NCBI GenBank assembly: GCA_035506275.1
Contig: DATJPT010000008.1
Location: forward strand, 124,001-188,000
Length of the DNA stretch: 64,000 nucleotides
Reading direction: 5' to 3'
Origin: Bacteroidota bacterium
GTDB lineage: Bacteria; Bacteroidota; Ignavibacteria; UBA10030; UBA8401
Of the stretch, positions 17,049 through 25,551 are shown piece after piece (the first letter of the stretch is position 1; every line of letters starts with the position of its first letter). The notes under the pieces are model-generated. The model was not told the DNA's origin and searched no databases. It saw only the letters and a list, made by a program, of their open reading frames with translations. Made by a program: the position numbers and the translations under genes.

Positions 17049-17462
17049 TTAATTAAGTTTGGTCGGAGTCTGTGTCTGGTTCGTCACTGTCATGTCGTAG
17101 GACGGGAACGTTCCATCGCTCAGCGCGGTTTTGCCAACGCCATGCAACACTACCGTCGTCGCGGTCCCTGCCGTCTTCACCGTGTAGGTTCCGTTCGCGT
17201 TGTCGGTGAATGCGGATGACGCGAGAATGCCGAGACCCGTCGCATCTGCCGTCAAGCCGACGAACGAGTTTCCGCCTCCGCCGAGCGTGGTCGGTTTGGC
17301 ATAATATTGCTGCGCTTTGGCTGCCAAGGTCGTTAAGTCCGCAATCACCGCGCTGCGGTTTTGATCAACGGCGTTATCCTGGAACATCGTGATACCGACT
17401 GCCACGGCGATACCGACAATGATGACGCCCAAGATGATCAGAAGCAACTGTTGCTGGCCCAT
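17049..17462 (-). CDS. Met-Gly-leader pilin, major type (pilin 4, first in operon)
   Basis: 137 aa. MGQQQLLLIILGVIIVGIAV, then a surface part rich in Gly, Thr, Asn and Ser that offers many possible O-glycosylation sites. AAAGGAG lies 7 nt upstream of ATG. It is the promoter-proximal pilin, behind a 667-nt spacer shared with the divergent membrane operon. The first about 245 bp are nearly identical to pilin 3 (about 11 changes), while the last about 170 bp carry about 28 changes, nearly all silent. Likely the most abundant filament subunit; the function is inferred from layout and neighbours. Confidence 0.83.
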   Translation of the reverse strand: MGQQQLLLIILGVIIVGIAVAVGITMFQDNAVDQNRSAVIADLTTLAAKAQQYYAKPTTLGGGGNSFVGLTADATGLGILASSAFTDNANGTYTVKTAGTATTVVLHGVGKTALSDGTFPSYDMTVTNQTQTPTKLN

Positions 17463-17559
17463 TGTGGACTCCTTTCAGAAGTGGTTTGTACTAAATTTTT
17501 GTATCTGGAAGTGATGGTTTTTCACTAATGGAGGGGATTCATTCACTTACCATGCCAGA

Positions 17560-17577
17560 CCATTTTCCCCAAAATGG
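17560..17577. promoter_or_regulatory. Perfect 7-bp inverted repeat upstream of pilin operon
   Basis: CCATTTT and AAAATGG flank CCCC, 98 nt before the first pilin start. It could be an operator or a leader hairpin of the pilin mRNA. Confidence 0.3.
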
Positions 17578-18095
17578 CGTGTAACTAAAGGGGCAAAAGA
17601 GCGATAGATGAATTTTTTACCGAGTGTAGGTCATTCTTACCTAGTTTTATCTACCTGGCTCTTTTCCTGAAATTGACCCATTAAGGAGGTTATGGAGGTA
17701 TCATTTTAACTAGCCCCAAAGTTTCTTAGAAGGAACTTGGCAAGTGAAAAAAGAACTATAGCAATTTCAATTCATGCATTGCAATAATGTAAGTATCTAT
17801 CCGATCCTCCCTCTTAAAACTTTTCCGGTTCGTCTAGTCCTTGAATACTAAATTTTCTCTCTCGTTCTCAATCTTCGTATGAGAAAGGAGCGAACCTGGT
17901 TCTCGATGCCTTCAGACTGAAGACAAGGTACCGAAGGCGCCCCAAACTCAGATCGGGAGCGAGATTGGAAAAGCGGCTTTTCGGGATCTAAATCCACTTG
18001 ATGCGCGGCCAAGCTCAGCATTACGCATTCTTTCTCTCGTTCAAATCATCGATCGGGAATGGCGTGAAATTCTCAAACTCCGACGCGCTTCAAAG

Positions 18096-18125
18096 TTGTA
18101 TTTAACACAAATTCTCTTACATTTG
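18096..18125 (+). promoter_or_regulatory. Bacteroidota-type promoter directly before a start codon
   Basis: TTG (18096-18098), 19 nt and TACATTTG (18118-18125) match TTG-N-TAnnTTTG. The ATG of the next gene is at 18130, so transcription would start at or near the ATG, giving a leaderless message; no Shine-Dalgarno is present. Confidence 0.5.
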
Positions 18126-18129
18126 CGCT

Positions 18130-19413
18130 ATGTCAGAATCGCGTTTCTCAAAATTTTTTGCCGATAGGCAGCAGGCGTTGGTAATTTTTTCGGCGGTTGC
18201 GGGAATTGCTGTCGTCCACACTCCCGCGCAATTCGTAGAGGATTGGCTCCTCCGGCTCCCGCCCCCCCTCAACCTCGCGTTAGTGCAAACTCCGCAATTT
18301 GCGTATGCGGTCAACGCAGTGCGCGGGACATTTTTTCTCTTTGCGAGCGGAATTCTTCTCTATTTTTTTGCCATGCCGGTTGTGGATTTTTTTTCTTCTG
18401 CCAATCCGGAACTCGACTTCGGTAAAATTCTGAAAAACACCGCGGTCGTCTTCATTTGCTGCGGAGCGCTTGTCATTCCCGCCAAACTTGGGATCATGGG
18501 AGTCGGTTACGGGGAGATGAGCAAGGATCCATTCCACTTCCTCGATGCAAGCGATCAGATCTACCAGCGGCTCCTGATGCCGGCAGCCGCATTTTTTTTC
18601 CAGCTAAGGGGCCCTCTCCTCTACCACTTGTTCAGCCTCTCCTTGACCTTTTGCCTCATCTTTTTCACGCTCCTTTTTTTTGAGGTCCAAGGCATAAGGA
18701 CATCCCTCCTTGAGAGGATCTCGATCGCCACGACGACGTTTATCATCACTCAGTTTCAATCCCCCGGCTATACGGAGCAGCTTGCATTATTGATCGTGCT
18801 CATTGTCGTCATCGTTCCGATGGGGGCGCTCCCAAAAATTGCTGCGGTCACCCTGGCGTTGTTCGCCCACGAGGTCAGCGCGCTCCTGTTCATCGTTCTG
18901 GCGCTCGTGAGTTTCACAAAGGGGGAGAGGCTGTGGGTCGGTACGGTGCTTGTCGTTTACATTTCTTTTTGGCTGATGAGTTTCGGTTTCAACGTCAGCG
19001 CCCTGAGCGGTGTGAGATCGGTCGGAGGCTTCTCCGGCTTCGCATGGCTGAATCGGCACCCGCTTCGGGAAGTCGGCGGAATCGCGGTCTCATACAAGCT
19101 GCTGTGGGTTGTGTTCGCGGCGGCGCTTATTTTTAAGGGACGTGAAGCGAAGCGGCTGCTGTTGTTCCTCCTGCCGGGAATCGTCGCAACAGTCTTCGGC
19201 GTCGACACGTCGCGGCTGATGGCATTCTCTTTTTTAGCGATCCTGTTCGCCTTGATGTACGTAAAACGGCACGCTCTCTTCTCTGAAAGAGTCCTTCAGC
19301 TTCTGTTGGGTCTCAACCTTTGTCTGCCATCGGTCTATATCGGGCTGAATTCCGGACTTGTGTACTTTGACGGACTGTATCAATTGATCTACCGGGGGTA
19401 CCTTTTCAAATGA
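18130..19413 (+). CDS. Unrecognised multi-pass inner-membrane protein
   Basis: 427 aa, mostly hydrophobic with about ten membrane helices separated by short loops. The charged segments are few (for example near GVGYGEMSKDPFHFLDASDQIY, about residues 133-154, probably periplasmic or catalytic). I do not recognise a family; the size, a soluble acidic loop early in the chain and the two GT-C-like neighbours suggest a GT-C-like membrane glycosyltransferase or a lipid-carrier handling protein, but no DxD or Asp-Glu signature can be claimed. Its stop overlaps the start of the next gene (ATGA). It appears to be translated from a leaderless message. Confidence 0.8.
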   Translation: MSESRFSKFFADRQQALVIFSAVAGIAVVHTPAQFVEDWLLRLPPPLNLALVQTPQFAYAVNAVRGTFFLFASGILLYFFAMPVVDFFSSANPELDFGKILKNTAVVFICCGALVIPAKLGIMGVGYGEMSKDPFHFLDASDQIYQRLLMPAAAFFFQLRGPLLYHLFSLSLTFCLIFFTLLFFEVQGIRTSLLERISIATTTFIITQFQSPGYTEQLALLIVLIVVIVPMGALPKIAAVTLALFAHEVSALLFIVLALVSFTKGERLWVGTVLVVYISFWLMSFGFNVSALSGVRSVGGFSGFAWLNRHPLREVGGIAVSYKLLWVVFAAALIFKGREAKRLLLFLLPGIVATVFGVDTSRLMAFSFLAILFALMYVKRHALFSERVLQLLLGLNLCLPSVYIGLNSGLVYFDGLYQLIYRGYLFK

Positions 19414-21371
19414 AAACGGCCATGCCTTTGTCAACTCGCGCGGCGATTTTCGCCATCCTGGCGGCCGCATGCGTCGTTTTTCTTCCGTCGATCGGATATC
19501 AATTTACGAACTGGGACGACGATATTTATGTCGTCAATAATCCGGCAATTCGCCAGCTTTCGCCCGGATCCGTTGCCCTTCTGTTCCGCCCGACCGCCGA
19601 ATACATGTATCATCCGTTGACGATGGTTACATACAGCATCGATTGGCAGGCGGGAGGGGGAACGGCATGGACGTTTCATGCAACAAACATCCTGCTTCAC
19701 CTTTTGAATGTCGTCCTTGTTTTTTTCCTCCTGAAAAAGCTTTCGATGCCGGATGGAATGGCGATATTTATCACCGCAGTTTTCGCTCTTCACCCGCTGC
19801 AGGTGGAATCGGTGGCATGGATCTCCGCCAGGAAAGAGCTGCTGTACGCATTCTTCTATCTCGCATCGCTGGCGGCCTATCTTCGATCGACGGAGAAAAA
19901 AAGTCCGTGGTTCTACGCGACCGCGCTTTTCCTTTTCGCATGTGCATTGTTCTCGAAACCGACGGCCGTCACACTGCCGGCAGCCATCATTTTGATAGAG
20001 CTCTGGAAGTCAAAGAAAGTCGGCGCGAGATCGCTCTATAAGCTGATCCCGTTTCTCATCGGTACCGCGGCATACTCTCTGTTCTTTTTGAAGAGTCAAA
20101 GCAACGGGGCTCTCCCGCCGCTGAAGTATTATTCATTGTTCCAGCAGTTGCTGCTCTTCTTCTATCAAGTTGCTTTTTACATCGTGAAAGCAGTCTTCCC
20201 TGTTAACCTATCGTCGTGCTATGCCTACCCTCAGCTTGCCGGTCATGGACTGCCGTGGACCTATTATGCGGCTCCGTTTCTCCTTGCGCTTGTTGTCATC
20301 CCTCTCTGGCTTTTAAGGAAGCGGCCGGTCGATCTTTTTGCCGGATTGATATTTTATGTTGTCGCGCTCTCCCCCGTCCTGCAAGTGATCCCCTTCAACA
20401 ACGCGTCGCTTGTCGCCGACCGGTATTGCTACCTTCCGATTCTCGGGATCGCGCTGTTCCTTTACCAGCTCTTCGAGCTAGTTGAATCGCGCATTTCCGT
20501 CCATGCGCCGGAAACACCGATCCCGAAGGCCTTGCCGGAAGCGGTCTTTGTCTTGTGCCTCTTCGTTATTTCCCTGGGGAGGGTCGGGGTCTGGAAGAAC
20601 AGCGTCACGCTTTTTGACGACGTCATCGAAAAGAACGACCGCATCAATATCGCGTACGGAAACAGGGCAAATGCGAGAATTCAAGCGGGGAATTTTGCGG
20701 GAGCTTTGGAGGATTGTGTTAAGCTTCTTGGGCTCGACCCGGGAAATGCGAAAGCTTTCTATAACAAAGGGAACGCCGAAAGCGGATTGGAACGCTACCG
20801 GGAAGCGGTCAATGATTATTCGCGCTCGATCGCGCTGGGGTACCTCCCCGCATCCGTGTTCTATAACCGGGGAACGGCGTACTATCACTTAGGTTTCGTC
20901 GACAGCGCTCTTGCCGACTACCGGTTGTCCCACACCCGTGAAGACCGCTTTGCTGACGCGCCGTACAGCATCGGCTATATCATTTTGCACGACCGCAAAG
21001 ATCCGCTTGCCTCATTGAGTTACTTCGACGCCGCGTTAGCGATCAACCCGGACCACACCGAAGCGATGTACCAAAAAGCAATCGCGGAGTACAGCCTCCG
21101 GCTGTTGGTATCGGCGATGTCCGACCTCGCTGCGGCGGTCGGAAAGCAGCCGGAGCTCAAAAGCGATTCGATGGTGACCCGAATAAATTCCTCGATCGAC
21201 AGCGTCAATGTCACCGCCGCACGACTGACCGAATTGATAGACAAGGCTCCTGGAAAGGTCCAATATCTGGAAATGCGGCGGGCATTATTCATCACCCTTG
21301 GAGATTCGACGAGGGCCTCGCTCGACCAAAAGATCGCCGCGCAGTATTCATCTAAGCACGCTCGACCGTGA
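19410..21371 (+). CDS. TMTC-like membrane O-mannosyltransferase with C-terminal TPR repeats
   Basis: 653 aa. The N-terminal half is a GT-C fold membrane domain of about ten helices with the first periplasmic loop holding NWDDDIYVVNN (34-44), the acidic motif expected to bind metal/lipid-linked donor. Also present are MYHPLTMVTYSIDW (about 68-81) and LHPLQVESVAWISARKELLY (about 126-145), both typical of TMTC proteins (transmembrane and TPR-containing O-mannosyltransferases). The C-terminal third (about 415-600) has TPR-like units (AYGNRANARIQAGNFAGALEDC, AFYNKGNAESGLERYREAVND, VFYNRGTAYYHLGFVDSALAD). It likely transfers mannose from a polyprenyl-phosphate carrier to secreted proteins. Coupled by 4-nt overlaps to both neighbours. 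Confidence 0.85.
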   Translation: MKTAMPLSTRAAIFAILAAACVVFLPSIGYQFTNWDDDIYVVNNPAIRQLSPGSVALLFRPTAEYMYHPLTMVTYSIDWQAGGGTAWTFHATNILLHLLNVVLVFFLLKKLSMPDGMAIFITAVFALHPLQVESVAWISARKELLYAFFYLASLAAYLRSTEKKSPWFYATALFLFACALFSKPTAVTLPAAIILIELWKSKKVGARSLYKLIPFLIGTAAYSLFFLKSQSNGALPPLKYYSLFQQLLLFFYQVAFYIVKAVFPVNLSSCYAYPQLAGHGLPWTYYAAPFLLALVVIPLWLLRKRPVDLFAGLIFYVVALSPVLQVIPFNNASLVADRYCYLPILGIALFLYQLFELVESRISVHAPETPIPKALPEAVFVLCLFVISLGRVGVWKNSVTLFDDVIEKNDRINIAYGNRANARIQAGNFAGALEDCVKLLGLDPGNAKAFYNKGNAESGLERYREAVNDYSRSIALGYLPASVFYNRGTAYYHLGFVDSALADYRLSHTREDRFADAPYSIGYIILHDRKDPLASLSYFDAALAINPDHTEAMYQKAIAEYSLRLLVSAMSDLAAAVGKQPELKSDSMVTRINSSIDSVNVTAARLTELIDKAPGKVQYLEMRRALFITLGDSTRASLDQKIAAQYSSKHARP

Positions 21372-23272
21372 ACAAAAAAACTCTTAGCCTTGCGATAGCA
21401 TATCTTCTGGTCACCGTTTCCATCGTGACCTTTTACCCGGTGCTGTTCAATAACATCATCAACTGGAACGACGGAGGACTGTTCGATGCCGTGGCTGCGG
21501 CAACCAAGGGGAAAGCCGGGTTCTTCGCGCAGAGAGGGTATCTTCCGGTGGTGCTTGCCCTGACCGCGTTTCAGAGGAGCTTCAGCGAATACGGTTATTT
21601 CCTTTTTCATGCCATGAGCATGGTCGTTCACGCCGCCAACGCCGTGCTTCTCTTCTTCATTGTGCGCAGGCTGGTACACTCCGACCGGATATCGTTGATC
21701 GCGGGCATCCTATTTGCCGTGCATCCGATGCAGGTGGAAACGGTCGCGTGGTTGAGCACACAGTCGATCGTATTCTCGACTTTCTTCTTTTTGCTCACGT
21801 GTCTTAGCTATCTCCGGCTCCAAGAACAAAAAAATGTCCTCAACTGGTCTGCCGTCATCCTTGTCACGATCCTCTTTTATCTTCTCGGAGCGCCGTCGCT
21901 CGGCCTGATCTTTGTGCTGTTGGGGTTGGATCTTCTCCATGATCGAACGATCACTGTTGCGCGCGTGCAACAAAAATCAGTCTTTGTCCTCATTTGGGCA
22001 GCCGCATTTCTTTTTTCCGCCGTCAGGATTGAGGAGATCAATTTTCTCGCCCGCCTTGCTGCCGATTCCGTCGCGATGTTCAGGCTCGGAATTGTTGAAG
22101 AGATGCTCAGAATCATCGCGCCGTTCCACGCTCCTCTTGTCAGGAGCGCAGCGGAGATAGAACAATCATCCTTGGTGTACGGCGAATCGGTATTCCCGTT
22201 CATTCTTCTCACCATAGGAGTGCTTCTCTTTTGGAATAAGCGGCGGACTCCTCTCCTATTTTACGGCTTTGCATTCTCCGTCATCATGAGTCTTGCAGTT
22301 TTTACCGGCCGCTCTGATGGAGCATGGGCGCTGTCCGACCATTCGTTCTACCTGTCGTCGGCGGGATTTTTCGTGATGATCGCGTGGTTCGCCGATACCG
22401 GACTCTCGAAGCTGGAACAACGGCGGACGGCATTGTGGGGGGCTTATGCGGCCTGCATTTGCCTAGTGGTACTGCTCATTTATAGCGGACGAACCCGATG
22501 TGAATATTGGAGAGAGAGCATTCCCTTTTGGGATGAAGCACATGCGGAAAATCCCGGCAGCGCGTTCATCCTGACGCAAAGGGGATTATATTACCATTCC
22601 AGGTTTGCGCTCAGAAAGTCGTTAACGGATCTCAGCAGCGCAGTGGAATTGGCGCCCGACAACGAGGAGATCTACCTTGACCGCGGTCGGGTGTATCTTG
22701 ATGCCCGCGAGATCGACTCTGCCGCGAACGATTTCCGGCGTGCGGCAGCGCTTCAACCGGCCGACCCTGCGGCAAAGTTTTATCTCGGACGCGCCATGGT
22801 GAACGGCGGAAAATTCGACAGCGCCATCGTTGTTCTCTCTGAAGCTTTGAAGGAACGGCCGTCGTTTCCAGAGGCACTCGACAGCCGGGCAAACGCCTAC
22901 GGCAACGTTCGAAACTACGTCCTGGCGTTCGCCGACTACCGCCGGGCGTTGGAATTGAATCCCCGCTACGCCGAAGCGTACGGCGACCGGGCATTTGCGT
23001 TCATGCAGACGGGGAATTTTCAGAAGGCGTTGACGGATTTTGGGGAACAGATCGGGCTGACACCGTACCGGCTCGACGCGAAAATTCACAGGGCGTTTAC
23101 CGAGCTGCTGGTCGGCGATACAACTTCCGCATTGTCGGATTTTCGTTCGGCGCTTAACGCGGACTCTTCAAACGGCAAGCTCTACCTTCTCGGCGTCTCA
23201 AAAGTCTTCCTTCGATCAGAAAAAGAGACTCAGGCGGGCCAGCGGCTCTTTCACAGGCTCGGCATCCAGTAA
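21368..23272 (+). CDS. TMTC-like paralogue with degenerate acidic motif, plus TPR repeats
   Basis: 634 aa, starting with GTG inside the previous stop (GTGA overlap). Same plan as the gene before: a membrane domain with LFAVHPMQVETVAWLSTQS (about 116-134) and a C-terminal TPR region (about 405-600; VELAPDNEEIYLDRGRVYLD, ALELNPRYAEAYGDRAFAFM). The first-loop motif reads NWNDGG (32-37) instead of NWDDD, and the kinase-like Arg-Lys-Glu of the HPLQVESVAWISARKE motif is replaced by Ser-Thr-Gln. It may therefore have another donor, or serve as a non-catalytic partner of the first enzyme. It ends 56 nt before the convergent subtilase gene. Confidence 0.82.
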   Translation: MNKKTLSLAIAYLLVTVSIVTFYPVLFNNIINWNDGGLFDAVAAATKGKAGFFAQRGYLPVVLALTAFQRSFSEYGYFLFHAMSMVVHAANAVLLFFIVRRLVHSDRISLIAGILFAVHPMQVETVAWLSTQSIVFSTFFFLLTCLSYLRLQEQKNVLNWSAVILVTILFYLLGAPSLGLIFVLLGLDLLHDRTITVARVQQKSVFVLIWAAAFLFSAVRIEEINFLARLAADSVAMFRLGIVEEMLRIIAPFHAPLVRSAAEIEQSSLVYGESVFPFILLTIGVLLFWNKRRTPLLFYGFAFSVIMSLAVFTGRSDGAWALSDHSFYLSSAGFFVMIAWFADTGLSKLEQRRTALWGAYAACICLVVLLIYSGRTRCEYWRESIPFWDEAHAENPGSAFILTQRGLYYHSRFALRKSLTDLSSAVELAPDNEEIYLDRGRVYLDAREIDSAANDFRRAAALQPADPAAKFYLGRAMVNGGKFDSAIVVLSEALKERPSFPEALDSRANAYGNVRNYVLAFADYRRALELNPRYAEAYGDRAFAFMQTGNFQKALTDFGEQIGLTPYRLDAKIHRAFTELLVGDTTSALSDFRSALNADSSNGKLYLLGVSKVFLRSEKETQAGQRLFHRLGIQ

Positions 23273-23328
23273 GGGACCCCAAGCCGCACCCGTGCCTTCC
23301 CGAAACATGACCTTTCGACATCCAGCGG

Positions 23329-25551
23329 CTATTTCATCAAGACCATCTTCTTGACATCGAAGAAGGTCCCCGCTCGGAGCATGCAGAAATACACCCCGCT
23401 CGCGGAAGTTGCAGCATTCCACGTCGCGGTATACGTTCCCGCTGTCTGTTCTTCGTTGACGAGTGCGGCGACCTTTTTGCCAAGGATGTCAAAAACCGTC
23501 AACGACACCATCCCTCTGAAATTTTGCGGAAGCGTATAGTGAATCTGGGTCGAGGGGTTGAACGGATTGGGATAGTTTTGTTCAAGCGAAAAATTTCTGG
23601 GCACCGATGCAGTAACTTCCTTGACGGCCAGGACCGAACCCATTGACCCGGTTGCATCGATCTTCCCATACCCCCACTGGCTGCTGACTGAACCGCCGGT
23701 GAACACATCCTTACGCGCGGTGGATGTCATCGCATTCTTGATTTGATCCGAAGTGTACCCCGGCTTTGCCTGCAGAAGAAGCGCTGCCACTCCTGCGACG
23801 TGAGGCGTCGCCATGCTCGTCCCTTGCAGCACAACATGTTCACCGTCGGGATCGATCAAGGCGGTGTCCGGTGACGAATCTTTCGACAATGCGGAGACGA
23901 TCACCTCTCCCGGACCGCAGATCTCAGGCTTCTGCCTTCCGTCCCTTGTCGGTCCCATGCTGCTGAACGCGGAATACTGACCGATAAGAGTATCTTCCCC
24001 GACAAACGAGTAGGTGTGCCCGTCAATAGAGGGCCACTTGAATTTTGTGATGTATGAGCCGACGGTGATCGCCTTCTTCGATGTCCCGGGCGAGCCGACA
24101 AGTTTCCGAAACGAATAGCCGGTGGTCAAGAGGGGTGTTGCGCCGTTCGACGTTGAAAGCTGAGAATCGCTGAGCCACAGGTCGTACTCCCCCCCTCCCT
24201 GGCCGATCGATACGGCGGATACTTTTATCTGCCATGTGCCGGCCCGTGGAGGTTTGGTCGGAGAAGAATCATAAATGAAGATGACGCATTCGTTGAGCTG
24301 GTTCAAGGGACTGACGCCGTTAGATGCGTTGTCGATTTCCACCGCTCCGTCGTTCGTGGAGGTCTGAACCGTCGTGAGATTCCCCGAGATCGCCGAAACG
24401 ACTGCGCCGTTAGGGCTGGTCACCGTTACCGTCAACTGATCTTGACTCTGGTACCATAGATCAAATTCGACGTAGTCATTGTCCGTGGCGCCTGACGCAG
24501 TATACGCCGGAATCGAGAATTGATACGTTGCGGTGCCTCCCTGCGTGAGCGTGGTGTCGGCGTGGATCTGGTCCGTCCCTTCGTTGCCGGCCGCAACAAC
24601 GACCGCCCGTCCCGGTTTGGCAAGTTCCTGATCGATATCGGTCTCCATGGCGTCGGTCCCGTCGTGTGCGCCGCTCTGTGAACCAAGGCTCAAATTGATG
24701 ACGAACGGTTTCCCCGCTGCTTCCGCTTTTTGGCGGATATAGGTGATGCCGTCGATGATGTCCGCATCATTAAAAGTCGTCTTGACGAAAATAATATCAG
24801 CGTTCGGCGCCACCCCCTTATATTTGCCGCCGTTCGAAGAACCATCCCCAGCCGCGATCCCCGCGACGTGCGTCCCATGTCCGTCGGTGTCCTTCTCTTT
24901 CACAACGTGGGGGGGAGAAGCACCGAGCTCGGCGCTGATCTGCGCTTGCGAATATTCGGTCCCTTTGGTAAAGCCCGCGGGAGCGCCCCCCGACCCCGTC
25001 TGATCCCACATCCACAAAATCCTCGACTGGGTCGCGTCGCTATCGGCCCGAAAATCAAGGTGTGTCCAGTCGATGCCGGTATCGACAAACCCTACGATGA
25101 CATTCTTGCCCGTGTACGATGTCCCGTTATAGGATCCGTTTTGAAGCTTATCGGCATGTATTTCGGGAACACTCTTGTCGAGAGCCGGTTTGTATCTCCT
25201 GGCCAGCGCAATGTATTCGACGCTCCCGAGGACCGAAAGCTTTCCGATCTGGTCCGCTGTCGCATCAGCGGTAAAAAAATTTGATGTCACCGTCCTCGGC
25301 TGAACACCCGTGAGGATCGCTTCCTGAACGTTGCTCGAATAGACGATGATATTGTATTTACCGCCGGCCTTATCGGCCGCAGCCCCCGGCGGAAGGAATT
25401 TTCCAAGCACGCCGAAAGAGGAACTATGCTCGACGATCGCGCGGAGACGGCTGTCGAGCTTGCCGAAAACGGCCGGTTGGCTGCTGCTTTGAGCCGGAGA
25501 CAAAGAGAAACAGCAAAGGAAGATAACGACGGCGGAAGGTATGCGCTTCAT
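23329..25551 (-). CDS. Secreted subtilisin-like serine protease with NYPNPFNP sorting domain
   Basis: 740 aa. Signal peptide (1-20), propeptide-like region about 55-130, then a peptidase S8 domain with the complete triad: Asp157 in VDTGID, His225 in HGTHVAG, Ser579 in GTSMATPH; oxyanion Asn323 in AAGNEG. About 150 residues of beta-rich insertion (about 330-485) lie between Asn323 and Ser579. The C-terminus (about 652-740) is the FCB-group sorting domain with SLEQNYPNPFNPSTQIHY and ending SGVYF…KKMVLMK, which marks proteins for export through a type IX-like pathway and attachment or release at the surface. Its start overlaps the stop of a small upstream gene by 4 nt, and that protein resembles the propeptide. 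Confidence 0.93.
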   Translation of the reverse strand: MKRIPSAVVIFLCCFSLSPAQSSSQPAVFGKLDSRLRAIVEHSSSFGVLGKFLPPGAAADKAGGKYNIIVYSSNVQEAILTGVQPRTVTSNFFTADATADQIGKLSVLGSVEYIALARRYKPALDKSVPEIHADKLQNGSYNGTSYTGKNVIVGFVDTGIDWTHLDFRADSDATQSRILWMWDQTGSGGAPAGFTKGTEYSQAQISAELGASPPHVVKEKDTDGHGTHVAGIAAGDGSSNGGKYKGVAPNADIIFVKTTFNDADIIDGITYIRQKAEAAGKPFVINLSLGSQSGAHDGTDAMETDIDQELAKPGRAVVVAAGNEGTDQIHADTTLTQGGTATYQFSIPAYTASGATDNDYVEFDLWYQSQDQLTVTVTSPNGAVVSAISGNLTTVQTSTNDGAVEIDNASNGVSPLNQLNECVIFIYDSSPTKPPRAGTWQIKVSAVSIGQGGGEYDLWLSDSQLSTSNGATPLLTTGYSFRKLVGSPGTSKKAITVGSYITKFKWPSIDGHTYSFVGEDTLIGQYSAFSSMGPTRDGRQKPEICGPGEVIVSALSKDSSPDTALIDPDGEHVVLQGTSMATPHVAGVAALLLQAKPGYTSDQIKNAMTSTARKDVFTGGSVSSQWGYGKIDATGSMGSVLAVKEVTASVPRNFSLEQNYPNPFNPSTQIHYTLPQNFRGMVSLTVFDILGKKVAALVNEEQTAGTYTATWNAATSASGVYFCMLRAGTFFDVKKMVLMK

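Larger units (their letters stand above)
15315..17462 (-). repeat. Tandem array of four paralogous pilin genes
   Basis: Four genes of identical length (414 bp each) in the same direction. The two copies at 16587 and 17049 encode proteins that differ at one residue yet differ at roughly 39 of 414 bases; the third (16111) is close and the fourth (15315) is diverged. Spacers are 48, 62 and 382 nt. Confidence 0.9.
17463..18129. other. Long divergent regulatory spacer between pilins and glycosyltransferase operon
   Basis: 667 nt, the largest gene-free stretch. It must hold the pilin promoter (minus strand) and the promoter of the plus-strand operon (18096-18125). A sigma-54-like TGGCA on the minus strand lacks the matching GC element. 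A hairpin lies at 17560-17577, and TTCTCA/TGAGAA near 17870-17890 may fold. I see no tRNA or recognised structured RNA. A plus-strand frame near 17935-18175 is open but has no start. Confidence 0.5.

Noticed and set aside
15315..17462. Regular repeats that might suggest CRISPR or satellite DNA
   Set aside because: The repeat units are complete 414-bp coding genes with their own ribosome sites, not short repeats with spacers.
17540..17562. Sigma-54-like promoter (TGGCA on the minus strand) for the pilins
   Set aside because: The required GC element at -12 with correct spacing is missing.
17935..18175. Plus-strand open frame of about 80 codons upstream of and overlapping the first membrane gene
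   Set aside because: No start codon or ribosome site and no recognisable family; could be decayed coding DNA but cannot be supported.
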